Positions 38,011 through 47,599 of a stretch of 64,000 bases of DNA are shown here, piece after piece. A program made the position numbers and the translations under genes. Every line of letters starts with the position of its first letter. Position 1 is the first letter of the stretch. The stretch is from NCBI RefSeq assembly GCF_000186265.1, contig NC_014934.1, forward strand, positions 4,774,001 through 4,838,000, given 5' to 3'. Source of the DNA: Cellulophaga algicola DSM 14237. Its GTDB lineage: Bacteria > Bacteroidota > Bacteroidia > Flavobacteriales > Flavobacteriaceae. Under the pieces are notes generated by a model. That model did not search any database and was not told where the DNA came from. It saw nothing but the letters and a program-made list of their open reading frames with translations.

Positions 38011-41000
38011 TTAAAAGTCAATGTTCACACCGAAAGTTACCGTCTTATATATAGGTGTACCCGCTCTCTGAGAACCATATGCTCTTGGATTACTACCATC
38101 TACATGTTCAGGGTTAAACCCATGATAATCATCTGCAGTTACATAAATTAAGTTTTGAGCCGTAGCATAAATCCTTAAGCCCTCTAAACCTATCTGATCT
38201 GTTACATCATTTGGAAAGTTATAGCCAAGGTTTACATTACGTAATGAAAAATAATCCGCACTAGCAATGACTTCACTTGTTAAAACTTTTTCTTGAATAA
38301 AAGAAACATCTGACACAAGACCATCAGCAACCGCTTCTAATTCTCCTCCACTTCTTGTTCTGTTTCCAAACCAATTGTAGAAATATTGATCTCCGATATT
38401 ATTCACTTGAGCACCTAAGCTACCTTGAACCATAAATGAAAAATCAAAATCACCTAACTTAAATTCATTAGTAAAACTATATACTAAATCTGGATAAGGA
38501 TTACCTAAAATTGTTTTGTCTTCCTCTGTAATTAAACCATCACCATTTAAATCTTTTACGATAGTATCATCAGATTGACCGTTAATTCGATTCCAAGGAT
38601 TATCAACATATGTTGTTCTAAAAGAAGTTTCATCAAAAGCTTCTTCATCTACCACATAACCCCAAAAAGAGGATATTGGCTCACCTATTCTGTTGATCCA
38701 TTGAGAATTTCTACCATAATCATCCTCAATTAATGCATTATTAGAATCACCGAAACTTAATAACTCATTTTTATTGGTAGAAGCTATGAATGTAGAATTC
38801 CAAGAGAATTTTTCGCCGGTTATATTTCTAGTTCTCACTTCTAGTTCAAATCCTGAGTTTTGTACTTCACCTAAATTTACAATACCACTATTGAAACCAG
38901 TAATGTATGAAACAGGATTATTTAATAATAACTCATCACTTGTTCTTTTATAATAATCTAAAGATCCTGATATTCTATTCTGAAGAAATCCGTAATCAAG
39001 TCCAATAGTCAATTCTTTCGAAGCTTCCCATTGCAATAACGCATTCGCAATATTGAGTGGAGAAACACCAGCAGCAATACTACCCTCATCAATTGAATTA
39101 GAATTTTGCAATAATGCTAAATAAGGCCAAGCATTTACAACATCATCACCTACATTAAAATTCTCAGCTCCAGTAAGTCCGTAACTAGCTCTAAACTTTA
39201 AAGTATTTACCGCCTCACTATCCAATAAGAAATTTTCTTTAGCAGCATTCCAACCTATAGATACCGCAGGAAAATTACCCCATTTAGATGCTATTCCAAA
39301 AACGGAACTACCGTCACGTCTAATAGATGCATTAAGTAAATATTTACCCGCATATGAATAATTAACTCTAGCAAAATATCCTAACTTTTTTAGCTCCGTG
39401 TTTGTTTCCGAAGGTAAATCAACTAAAGTAGCACCTTGAAAGTTTTTAAGTAAATCATTAGAAAAACCACTACCTGTAGTAATACTTTCTTCCGATTTTC
39501 TTTTTTGAATGGAAGCACCAACTAATACATTTAAATCATGATCATCATTAAATGTCTTAGAATAGTCTAAGGTATTATCGGAAATGATTCTAGTTCTAAA
39601 TCTGTTGGCCAAATAATATGCTGAATTACTAGCACCACTCGCATGGTACAATGTGCCGTCATACCTTGTTCTTTTTCGTTGCTCCAAAGTAACACCTAAT
39701 GATGTTTTAGCCGTAAGGCCATCCGCAAGTTCGTAGCTTAAATAAGTAGAGCCAAATAATTTCGTATTATACTCAAAATGCTCTCTCTCTACATATTGTG
39801 CATATGGGTTTGAATCACCAGAAGTACGAGGTCTACTTGCATCTCCATCACCATTTACATCCAGTTCTCTCAAGTGTTCTTCTCTAAAATAATCACCTAC
39901 TTGAACATCTGGAAAATAGTAATCATCAGTAGGGGAGTTTCTATTAACAAACTGCAGTGACTCTTCTGTATGATAAATAGGTAACCAAGGTGATTGACGT
40001 ATTGGATTATGTATTGACGTTGGCAAAGTTCTCTGCTTAGTATAAGATGGCGTCGCCCTAATACCAAATCTTACTTTATCACCAATTTTCGAATCTACTT
40101 TCATATTCGCCGAAAATAATTTGTAATCATCTGTAATTACAACACCTTCATCATGAAGGTATCTTAAAGAGGTACTAAACTTAGTATCTTCAGAACCACC
40201 TCTCGCTGATAAGGAATGACTAGTAACGTTTCCTCCATCGAAGAAAACATCTTGCCAACTTCTATCTACTCCAGTAGTAGCAACTAATAATTGCGCATAT
40301 TGCGTTTCATTAGTCAGTGTACCAGTTGCTGCTTGTTCTATTGCAGCCCAGCCAGCAACAGTTTGACTATAATCATCACTACCATGTGCTTCCTTAAAAC
40401 CTGTATACGTTTGATAGCTAAATTTTGTTTTTCCTGATTTACCACTTTTAGTAGTAATCAAAATTACACCATTAGAACCTTCACTACCATAAATGGCAGC
40501 AGAAGCTGCATCTTTTAAAACTTCAAAAGATTCTACATCGTTCATATCAAGATTTCCAAGAAAATCTGAACTCACAACAACTCCATCAATAACTAATGCA
40601 GGACCAGAATCAGCTGTTACAGATCCAACACCTCTAATAGTAATGGTTGGAGCGCCACCCGCCTCTGCATTTGTTGATTGAATATTTACCCCTGAAACTT
40701 GACCGATAAGCGCTTCATCAACTCTTGAAACAGCTATTTGATCTAAAGTTTCATTTGTCACCTTAGAAATAGAACCTGTAATGGTAGATTTCTTTTGAGT
40801 ACCATACCCTACCACAACAACTTCCTCTAATAAACTTGCATCCTCAGTTAGAGATACATTTACGGTTTGTTGGTTAGATATAGTAACTTTTTTATTCCCA
40901 TAGCCTATAGAAGAAAAGCTAATTATATCTCCTTTTTTAACAGTTATTTCATAATTACCATCAAAATCTGTAGCAGTACCTCTTGTTGTGGTAGCTACAA

Positions 41001-41133
41001 CAACACTTACTCCTGGGATAGGAACATTATTCGCGTCAGAAACAACACCTTTCAGTTGGTAGCTGTCCTGCGCATAAAGCGAAATATTAAGCAATGTTAT
41101 TGCAATTAATAATAGTTTAGTTTTTAAATTCAT
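38011..41133 (-). CDS. susC: SusC/RagA-family TonB-linked outer membrane transporter
   Basis: The 1040-residue protein has a signal peptide (ending LYAQ), a carboxypeptidase-regulatory-like domain (about 25-105), the TonB-box-like region VEVVVVGYGTQKKSTITGSI region (near 105-120), a plug with VESFEVLKDAASAAIYGSEGSNGVILITTK, and a 22-strand barrel ending in FGVNIDF. It imports oligosaccharides, here probably alginate oligomers, powered by TonB. First gene of the susC-susD-PKD-PKD-PL7 operon, with a leader of about 320 nt carrying GntR sites at its start. Confidence 0.95.
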   Translation of the reverse strand: MNLKTKLLLIAITLLNISLYAQDSYQLKGVVSDANNVPIPGVSVVVATTTRGTATDFDGNYEITVKKGDIISFSSIGYGNKKVTISNQQTVNVSLTEDASLLEEVVVVGYGTQKKSTITGSISKVTNETLDQIAVSRVDEALIGQVSGVNIQSTNAEAGGAPTITIRGVGSVTADSGPALVIDGVVVSSDFLGNLDMNDVESFEVLKDAASAAIYGSEGSNGVILITTKSGKSGKTKFSYQTYTGFKEAHGSDDYSQTVAGWAAIEQAATGTLTNETQYAQLLVATTGVDRSWQDVFFDGGNVTSHSLSARGGSEDTKFSTSLRYLHDEGVVITDDYKLFSANMKVDSKIGDKVRFGIRATPSYTKQRTLPTSIHNPIRQSPWLPIYHTEESLQFVNRNSPTDDYYFPDVQVGDYFREEHLRELDVNGDGDASRPRTSGDSNPYAQYVEREHFEYNTKLFGSTYLSYELADGLTAKTSLGVTLEQRKRTRYDGTLYHASGASNSAYYLANRFRTRIISDNTLDYSKTFNDDHDLNVLVGASIQKRKSEESITTGSGFSNDLLKNFQGATLVDLPSETNTELKKLGYFARVNYSYAGKYLLNASIRRDGSSVFGIASKWGNFPAVSIGWNAAKENFLLDSEAVNTLKFRASYGLTGAENFNVGDDVVNAWPYLALLQNSNSIDEGSIAAGVSPLNIANALLQWEASKELTIGLDYGFLQNRISGSLDYYKRTSDELLLNNPVSYITGFNSGIVNLGEVQNSGFELEVRTRNITGEKFSWNSTFIASTNKNELLSFGDSNNALIEDDYGRNSQWINRIGEPISSFWGYVVDEEAFDETSFRTTYVDNPWNRINGQSDDTIVKDLNGDGLITEEDKTILGNPYPDLVYSFTNEFKLGDFDFSFMVQGSLGAQVNNIGDQYFYNWFGNRTRSGGELEAVADGLVSDVSFIQEKVLTSEVIASADYFSLRNVNLGYNFPNDVTDQIGLEGLRIYATAQNLIYVTADDYHGFNPEHVDGSNPRAYGSQRAGTPIYKTVTFGVNIDF

Positions 41134-41247
41134 TTGTGATTTTGTTACGTTAGTACTATTGAGCTACTTCAATAGGATAAAATCTCCTATAGTATTTGCT
41201 TTACGTAATCACAATAATTTCAATGAAGAAGTTATTTATAAAAATAC

Positions 41248-41357
41248 TATTTTTGTAGTAGCATTTTAGTGTAAAGCAATAAATGTAATCTTAGTTACTT
41301 CCCTACGACAAGAAGTGATTCTAATAAGAGGACGAGCCCTAAGCTTGTCCTTTTTTT
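41248..41357 (+). ncRNA. Candidate antisense small RNA opposite the susC leader
   Basis: A TATTTTTG box (41248-41255) on the plus strand is followed about 75 bp later by a terminator hairpin, GGACGAG / CTTGTCC (41330-41350) with seven T residues. An RNA of about 95 nt would be antisense to the susC 5' leader. No -33 element is apparent. Antisense RNAs opposite susC-type genes are known in Bacteroides, but this one is only inferred. Confidence 0.35.
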
Positions 41358-41425
41358 ATTTTCTTTTTTCTAATAGCATCTTTTTTTTTATTTGGTTCAT
41401 AAATTGAGTTTTGAGTTAAAAAAAA

Positions 41426-41469
41426 TTTGGTTACCCAAATTGGTTGACCAATCTGAATAACCAAATATA
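41426..41469 (-). promoter_or_regulatory. susC promoter with tandem GntR operators
   Basis: On the minus strand, a TATATTTG -7 box (41469-41462) is followed by two palindromes, TTGGTTGACCAA (41440-41451) and TTTGGTTACCCAAA (41426-41439). The operators sit at or just after the expected start of transcription, as for a repressor. Confidence 0.7.
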
Positions 41470-41652
41470 TGTTATTACTTTGTTAAAAAAAAATATAAGT
41501 GGAATTTTTAGTCAGCTAAATTGATAATTCGATATTTTATTAATTAAAAATTGTCGTTAATGATAATTTCAAAGATTATTACTCCATGAAATCTTTGCAA
41601 CTTGTACTCATAATAGCTATTTAACCCTAGTAATGGCTAGCCGATTTTTTCC

Positions 41653-42027
41653 TTATGATTTATCTCCAAAATAAGATACCTCACCACCACTTAAAAAATC
41701 TTCTCTTACAGGACTAAAAGTATCAATTAGCTCTCCCTCTTCCAAACAAACAGCACTATGTAATAGATTAGGCTCAATATACACGCCATCTCCGCCTTCT
41801 ACAATTTGTTTTACGCCGTCAATTTCAAATTCAAATTTACCTGAAACACAATAGGTAGCTTGCGTATGAAAATGTTGATGTGGAGCTCCTAATGCTCCTG
41901 TTTCAAATTTTACTCTTACCATCATGATTTGATTATCATACCCTAAGAATTTTCTTGAAACTCCTCCGCCTAGAACTTCCCATTCCATGTCTTTTGTAAT
42001 GACGTATTTTTCACTAGATCTACTCAT
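41653..42027 (-). CDS. kdgF: KdgF-like cupin (unsaturated uronate linearisation)
   Basis: The 124-residue single-domain cupin has a metal-binding cluster of His50, His52, His54 and Gln56, with a further His at position 90 (EPNLLHSAV). KdgF enzymes speed conversion of 4,5-unsaturated uronates to the open-chain form that becomes DEH, which matches its place after PL6 and PL17. I chose ATG 42027; the longer frame would overlap the PL17 gene. No signal peptide, so it is probably cytoplasmic. Confidence 0.85.
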   Translation of the reverse strand: MSRSSEKYVITKDMEWEVLGGGVSRKFLGYDNQIMMVRVKFETGALGAPHQHFHTQATYCVSGKFEFEIDGVKQIVEGGDGVYIEPNLLHSAVCLEEGELIDTFSPVREDFLSGGEVSYFGDKS

Positions 42028-42049
42028 TTTTCTATTTTTTATGATTAAT

Positions 42050-44332
42050 TTATTTGAAACAATAAGGACCTGACCACTCATAATCCTTATTGTTAATTTT
42101 TAAGTTATGCTTTGCCTCTTTACCAGCGTTCGTGTTTGCTGTTATAAACAGTTTAGTAGTACCGTTTACATTGGTTATTGCTATCGCTGTATAATCTTCT
42201 GTATCTAAAACTACTTTTAATGCTGTAATAGCACTGTTAGAATTAACTGCAGATTCTGTAACTGGACTATAACTTCCGTGTGCTTCAATGGCAGAAACAA
42301 AAAGTGTGTTTTGAGTGTTTTTTCGCCTTAACATTAAAGCAGCTTCGCGTCGCAAATTAAATTCTGGATCGTTTGCACCAATTCTTGTAAAAAGTAACTC
42401 ATCCGTATTGCCTGTTATTGTTGTTAGTGTATAAAACTTACCTTTATTTAACCAAGAAAATTTAGTGTTCTCCGTTTCAGATTTCGCTGTACCTTCTACA
42501 TATAAATGTTGATACCCATTTTTGCTTCCCAAAGCTTTTAAGGTTTCCGGCACTTTATATTCGAAATTTGTATTCAATACTTGTCCTAAAAAGTAATACG
42601 GAAAATCATACTGATTTGCTTTATTAGAAACTACCTTCATAATATCTAATACATATGGTTTTTCAAAATCTGGATCTTTAATAATTGCCATCGTACGAAG
42701 CATTTCAGTTCCTGGATATGCATTTACTTCTTTTGCGCTAGCTGCTTGAACGTTATCATTTTCTGATGAAAAATAATGCAATACAGAATGGTTTTGACTT
42801 CCTATTTCATATTTCCCATTAAAATGAGACATTTCATTTTGTGTCACGGTATTGTGTGCAATCGTTTGTTTGGCCCAAGTTTTATTTTCCTTTAGGTAAT
42901 TCCCTCCCCCTTTTTGTTCGATATTTACAAAACGTGCTAAACCATAATCTTGAATCACTTCTTCCCCATTTTCATATAATGAATAGGATAACTTATCATA
43001 ATGCCCGTGACTAGAGCCTTGTGCTGCATATTTAAAAACAAGTTCTATGTCTTCATTTCTTAAAATACCAACTCCACCTTGTGTGCCCTCTGGTCCATCT
43101 GATAAGTTAATTGATTTTTTATCGAATGGTTTTGCCAATCCATTTTTTATACCAAGTGCAACTGCCAAGCCCGAATCATCTAATAATACTTTATTTTGTT
43201 TTTCAGCGATACTTAACAATCCTGGATCTTGTGTTCCAAAATAATACGAAATATCTGTCGCCGTAACTAAAGCATCATTATAGTAAGACATTCCTTTTTG
43301 ACCATCATTTAACGGAAAAAAATCACCATCTGCATCCGATAAATTTAGAAGAGCATTAATTGACTTCAATAACACTCCTTCTTTATACTCAAATATTTTT
43401 AATTCTGGTTTAACGTTATGTAATCCTTCCGCAAAAATTAAAAAAGGATACATCGCATAGCGTTGGTAATATGGTCCTTCATTATAATAACCATCTGGAG
43501 AGAAAGGCTCTTCTATATTCGCTAAAAAACCAGCTTTACCGTCTTTATTTAAAAAGCCCCCATCGTCATCTTTTTCTTTCGTATCTAATTTTAGATCTTT
43601 AATTCCGTATAAAGCACGATCAATTAATTCTTGGTCGTTCATTACCAAACCAATCATCCCAACAGCTGCATTTCCCCAAGTACTATGGTTGTGAACTCTT
43701 TGGTAAAATTGCGGACTATCTACAGATATATGATCTGCAAATGGTTTAAATAAGTTAGTTTCAAGTTTATTACGTTCTTCTTCAGATAAATAATTGTAGA
43801 CACAATCATACGCTTGACTCACATAAACCAACCAATTAGCATCATTTAAACATTGCCAAAATAATTTTCCTCGTGCATAAGATCTAGTTTTTGGATGCAA
43901 TGGCAATGTTTTATACATTGCTTCATATTGCATGAGCATGTCTTTTACGTATTTCGCATATTTTTCATCATCCAAAATTTGATATAAAACACCGGCTTTT
44001 TGCAATATTATCATATTACTCTTGTGCCTAACATGTGTATAACCCCCTGAATAATCTTCAGGAATTGGCGTATCTATCCCTAAAAAAATTTCAGCATCTA
44101 CCTCCTCCTGAACAGCTTTTAAAGTAGCATCAAAAATTGGAATATTCCCTAATTGTGCCCTAATATCTTTAACCCCTTGCGCTGTTAAAATTAAATTAGG
44201 GTGTGCTCCTTGCTCTGAGGCTGTCTTGTCTTCTTCTTTTGAAACTACCGTTACTTCTTCTTTACAAGAAAATAGGCTTATAAGGAGTACAGCAGGCACG
44301 AGTTTTAATGTGATACTTTGTATGAACTTCAT
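42050..44332 (-). CDS. Polysaccharide lyase family 17 oligoalginate lyase
   Basis: A 760-residue lipoprotein (signal ending LFSC) with an N-terminal (alpha/alpha) toroid and a C-terminal heparinase II/III-like beta-sandwich. Likely catalytic residues are Asn215-His216 in RVHNHSTWGNA and a Tyr in GYYNEGPYYQRYA (Tyr288 or 289); GSSHGHYDKLSYSL marks the C-terminal part. PL17 enzymes work exolytically and release unsaturated monomers, probably in the periplasm here. Placed 2 bp after the PL6 gene and 22 bp before kdgF. Confidence 0.93.
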   Translation of the reverse strand: MKFIQSITLKLVPAVLLISLFSCKEEVTVVSKEEDKTASEQGAHPNLILTAQGVKDIRAQLGNIPIFDATLKAVQEEVDAEIFLGIDTPIPEDYSGGYTHVRHKSNMIILQKAGVLYQILDDEKYAKYVKDMLMQYEAMYKTLPLHPKTRSYARGKLFWQCLNDANWLVYVSQAYDCVYNYLSEEERNKLETNLFKPFADHISVDSPQFYQRVHNHSTWGNAAVGMIGLVMNDQELIDRALYGIKDLKLDTKEKDDDGGFLNKDGKAGFLANIEEPFSPDGYYNEGPYYQRYAMYPFLIFAEGLHNVKPELKIFEYKEGVLLKSINALLNLSDADGDFFPLNDGQKGMSYYNDALVTATDISYYFGTQDPGLLSIAEKQNKVLLDDSGLAVALGIKNGLAKPFDKKSINLSDGPEGTQGGVGILRNEDIELVFKYAAQGSSHGHYDKLSYSLYENGEEVIQDYGLARFVNIEQKGGGNYLKENKTWAKQTIAHNTVTQNEMSHFNGKYEIGSQNHSVLHYFSSENDNVQAASAKEVNAYPGTEMLRTMAIIKDPDFEKPYVLDIMKVVSNKANQYDFPYYFLGQVLNTNFEYKVPETLKALGSKNGYQHLYVEGTAKSETENTKFSWLNKGKFYTLTTITGNTDELLFTRIGANDPEFNLRREAALMLRRKNTQNTLFVSAIEAHGSYSPVTESAVNSNSAITALKVVLDTEDYTAIAITNVNGTTKLFITANTNAGKEAKHNLKINNKDYEWSGPYCFK

Positions 44333-44334
44333 AA

Positions 44335-46668
44335 TTAGTTATTGGCAATAATTCCTATTTCTTTTTGGTCTGTTCCTTTTCCTAATAAAGAAGACTCTTC
44401 TGTTAATTCAAACGTTCCTTCTTTAAAAGTTGGTTCTATATTATAAAGGTTTTTTATATTATACTTTTCATCACCAGTCACTTCAATTTCACCTGACTTG
44501 TAATAATCATTATTTATAACATTTACAATTGGTTCTCCAACTACTAAGTGCATTTTTAAACCCTTAGTATTATTAAAAATATTGTTTTCTATATCATTTA
44601 CTTGAACACCATATAAAGACATCGCGGCGTTATATTTATTTTTCTTACCAAAACCTACATTATTGAACACATTGTGGTCTACTTCTAAAAATGGACCGAA
44701 AGTACTTTCATCTTTTCCACCTCTGTATAGCCTTAGAGCAGCACCTTCCATATCTGTAACGGTATTGTTTTTCATTAGCATATATTCAACATTATACGCT
44801 CCAATATCATCTGTTTCGGTATCTAACGCAGCAATGTGTCCAGAAATATTTTTGAATGTAGAATTTTGAATACTAATGGTATCTGCAAATGTTCCTTTAG
44901 ATACTCTTAAAACATCAAAAGAATGATTGACCACCATATCTTTAAATTCGCAGTTATCAATAAACAGCTTGTAATTGTCTAACATGGAATTTTTACTGGT
45001 ACTGATTACTGAATTACCAGCATAGTCTGGAGATTTTGTACCGTCAAAAGTTATATTTTCTAACCATAGACTTCCTCCATTTTGAATTTCAAAAGCCATC
45101 ATGCGTTCAAATAATATGGTTGCTTTTTTTGTTCCTGAGGTTTTAAATGTCAATGGGTGATTAATTTGAACCGCTTTCGTGATTAAATAGGTTCCACCCT
45201 CTTCTAATGCTATAATATCTCCAGCTTCAGATTCTTTTACAATCTCGTATAAGGTATTAATCCCAGCGTCTACTTTTATTGTTTTTCCTGAGTTTAGAGC
45301 AACACCTGTATCTGCTTTAGAATACCAAGTTGTTCCTGTATTTTCTTTGGTCGCTATATTTGGACTAATCGTAACCTTATTTTTTATTTTAGCTGAAGTA
45401 GGAATCAAGAACCCTTGTTCGTTTTTAACTAAAGTGATTGCCGCATTTTCAAATCCGCTAGAAATACTCGTTTCTCCATTTTCACCTAAAAGATTATCTT
45501 TAAATGTAATACCACTTATATCAGCATCAATAGTAAATATGTCTTTTATCTTATCATTATAAATGATATTTCCAGAAAACTCAGAAGTTCTTGGTGCTTG
45601 ACTTCTTTCAGAATCATTTCCAGCTCCAAATAAGATATGATCACAATTAATAAACGTGTTGTTGTTTGCTTTGGAATTAATTACGGGCACATAACGATTT
45701 GGAGATGAATTTGGAACACCATTCATCATTACAAAGGCTCCTCTAAAACGGTATCCTGTTAAACCAATATGGTAGTTATTAATTACGGTTTGTTTTTCGT
45801 TAATAATACGAACACCTCCAGTGCTTGGTTTTCCGTTACCAATAAAAACGTTACCATCTACTAAGGTTTCATTTCCATGACGCATGGTTAAGGTTCCTGT
45901 GCATTCAAAAAATGTATTGTATTTAAAAGTATTTTGACAAGATTTGTTAGATATAATTTCGTGTTCGCCATTGGTTCTATCAAAATAGTTAGATTCCACC
46001 AAGGTATTAGAGTTTTCTAAAGCTGTATGACTAGTACCTATGCGTAATGTTTCTCCTCCATTATTTCCAAAGGTTGGACGTGGGCCAAAATAATTGTGAT
46101 CAATTTTATGATTATTCTGTATGCTTTCTTTTGTATCTAAACCAACAATCATGGTTACCCCTAAATTCTTTTTACCTACAATATGATTGTGATCTATACG
46201 GTTATTTTTACCATAAATGGTAACCCAGTAATCTTGCACTTGACGTTCTGGATTATTAAAATTATCAATAACACATTCTGTTAAACGTGAATTGTTAGCC
46301 ATTTCTTCTCTGTTTTTTCTAAAAGAAACAACAGCATTTGTTGGTGTGTATCCATTTTTAAAAACAAGCCCACTAACAATTAAATGCTCACCCGCTAATT
46401 GAAGATTTGAAGCGCCTTCTAAAATTACCTTTCCTTTATCTTCTACTGTTAATGTAATAGGATTTTCGTTAGTTCCTTTACCCTCAAAAACAAGTTCTGC
46501 ATCTTTCCAAATACCGTTTGCCAAAACAATAGAATCTCCTGGTTGTAAATTCTTAACCATTTCATTAAATTCTTCGACATTATTTGCCATCTCAATTTTT
46601 TGAGATTCTGGATTACAAGAAGTGAACACCACCACGAGTAATATTATTGACAATACACTATGTTTCAT
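44335..46668 (-). CDS. Polysaccharide lyase family 6 alginate lyase, two-domain form
   Basis: A 777-residue lipoprotein (signal ending FTSC) with two parallel beta-helix domains (about 25-410 and 450-777), like the long PL6 enzymes of marine bacteria. The N-terminal domain keeps the catalytic Lys in ISNKSCQN (Lys242) and Arg in TMRHGN (Arg263). It cleaves alginate, probably poly-guluronate or oligomers, and works with PL17 downstream. It is first in a PL6-PL17-kdgF operon whose promoter carries GntR sites. Confidence 0.9.
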   Translation of the reverse strand: MKHSVLSIILLVVVFTSCNPESQKIEMANNVEEFNEMVKNLQPGDSIVLANGIWKDAELVFEGKGTNENPITLTVEDKGKVILEGASNLQLAGEHLIVSGLVFKNGYTPTNAVVSFRKNREEMANNSRLTECVIDNFNNPERQVQDYWVTIYGKNNRIDHNHIVGKKNLGVTMIVGLDTKESIQNNHKIDHNYFGPRPTFGNNGGETLRIGTSHTALENSNTLVESNYFDRTNGEHEIISNKSCQNTFKYNTFFECTGTLTMRHGNETLVDGNVFIGNGKPSTGGVRIINEKQTVINNYHIGLTGYRFRGAFVMMNGVPNSSPNRYVPVINSKANNNTFINCDHILFGAGNDSERSQAPRTSEFSGNIIYNDKIKDIFTIDADISGITFKDNLLGENGETSISSGFENAAITLVKNEQGFLIPTSAKIKNKVTISPNIATKENTGTTWYSKADTGVALNSGKTIKVDAGINTLYEIVKESEAGDIIALEEGGTYLITKAVQINHPLTFKTSGTKKATILFERMMAFEIQNGGSLWLENITFDGTKSPDYAGNSVISTSKNSMLDNYKLFIDNCEFKDMVVNHSFDVLRVSKGTFADTISIQNSTFKNISGHIAALDTETDDIGAYNVEYMLMKNNTVTDMEGAALRLYRGGKDESTFGPFLEVDHNVFNNVGFGKKNKYNAAMSLYGVQVNDIENNIFNNTKGLKMHLVVGEPIVNVINNDYYKSGEIEVTGDEKYNIKNLYNIEPTFKEGTFELTEESSLLGKGTDQKEIGIIANN

Positions 46669-46681
46669 CCTGTTAGTTTAA

Positions 46682-46733
46682 TTGGTTCACCAAATTGGTT
46701 TACCAAATATATGCATATTTAACTTTTAAGCAA
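46682..46733 (-). promoter_or_regulatory. PL6 operon promoter with tandem GntR operators
   Basis: TTTG, 19 bp, then TATATTTG (box at 46711-46704) reads on the minus strand toward the PL6 gene. Two perfect-spaced operators, TTGGTTCACCAA (46682-46693) and TTGGTTTACCAA (46695-46706), follow, the second overlapping the -7 box. This geometry indicates repression. Confidence 0.75.
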
Positions 46734-46872
46734 AAAATAAGACTAAAATGTATTGATTTAATAAAATATTGAAATTATTTCTGTTAAAATATGAGTATAC
46801 GCTCAAATTAAGGAGCATAGCATCTATGTTTTTTACCACCTTATAAAGCAAACACTGTTTCAATATTATCCT

Positions 46873-46880
46873 TAAATTTG
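46873..46880 (+). promoter_or_regulatory. -7 promoter box of the Crp/Fnr-family gene
   Basis: TAAATTTG matches TAnnTTTG and lies 32 bp before the ATG at 46913. No clear -33 element. Confidence 0.4.
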
Positions 46881-46912
46881 AGATTCATTATTTTTTCTGA
46901 ATTCTACCTTAT

Positions 46913-47545
46913 ATGATAAAAGATTTAATTGATAATTACGGAACTATTTTTGAAAAAGAACTAATTGAAGAAATTGTTCAAGTAGGAACTTTTAAAGAAG
47001 TACCCGAAGGTTTTAAATTAATTGAAATTGGTGAATACATTAAAAGTATGCCTTTACTAATTTCTGGGGCTATAAAAATATTAAGAGAAGATAAAGATGG
47101 TGATGAACTCTTATTGTATTATTTAGAAAAAGGAGATACCTGTTCTATGACGCTCAGCTGCTGCTTATCACAATCTATTAGTGAAATTAGAGCTATAGCG
47201 GAAACAGAAACTAAATTAATCATGGTTCCTGTTCAAAAAATGGAAGAATGGACAGCGAAATATAAATCCTGGCGAAATTTTGTTTTTGAAAGTTATCACA
47301 ATAGGCTAACCGAACTTTTAACTACTATTGATTCTATAGCTTTCCAGAATATGGATGAACGCTTATTGGGATATTTAAAAGAAAAAATCAGAATTACAAA
47401 CGACAGCACCATACATAACACACACCAACAAATAGCTTACGATTTACACAGTTCTAGAGTAGTAATTTCTAGACTATTAAAAAAACTAGAAGAATTAGGA
47501 AAAATAGAATTACACCGTAATTTCATCAAAGTAATTAATTTATAA
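46913..47545 (+). CDS. Crp/Fnr-family transcriptional regulator
   Basis: The 210-residue regulator has an N-terminal cyclic-nucleotide-binding-like beta-barrel (about 20-120) and a C-terminal winged helix (about 150-205, HQQIAYDLHSSRVVISRLLKKLEELGKI). Cys77, Cys83 and Cys84 lie together in the barrel (DTCSMTLSCC), which suggests redox or metal sensing, but no Fnr-type N-terminal Cys cluster is present. Palindromes near the rhodanese, sulfite dehydrogenase and cydA promoters are likely targets. Confidence 0.9.
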   Translation: MIKDLIDNYGTIFEKELIEEIVQVGTFKEVPEGFKLIEIGEYIKSMPLLISGAIKILREDKDGDELLLYYLEKGDTCSMTLSCCLSQSISEIRAIAETETKLIMVPVQKMEEWTAKYKSWRNFVFESYHNRLTELLTTIDSIAFQNMDERLLGYLKEKIRITNDSTIHNTHQQIAYDLHSSRVVISRLLKKLEELGKIELHRNFIKVINL

Positions 47546-47550
47546 GTTGT

Positions 47551-47594
47551 GTAACTTATGTTACTTCCATTTTTATAAACAACCCTTAATTTTA
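47551..47594 (+). promoter_or_regulatory. Crp/Fnr-type activator site and promoter upstream of the rhodanese gene
   Basis: GTAACTTATGTTAC (47551-47564), 22 bp, then TAATTTTA (47587-47594). The spacing puts the palindrome centre near -41 and matches two other promoters in the window exactly. Confidence 0.65.
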
Positions 47595-47599
47595 CAATA

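Larger units (their letters stand above)
41134..41652. other. Long susC leader and upstream region
   Basis: This 519-bp gene-free interval between susC and kdgF holds, from right to left, the susC -7 box and GntR sites, a plus-strand terminator-like hairpin (41330-41357), and two overlapping, mutually exclusive stems near the susC start: CTATTGA/TCAATAG (41156-41175) versus ATAGGA/TCCTAT (41172-41190). No open frame was supported. It appears to be a regulated 5' leader. Confidence 0.5.

Noticed and set aside
42028-42081. Longer N-terminus of the KdgF-like cupin
   Set aside because: It would overlap the PL17 stop and add residues not expected in this small cupin family.
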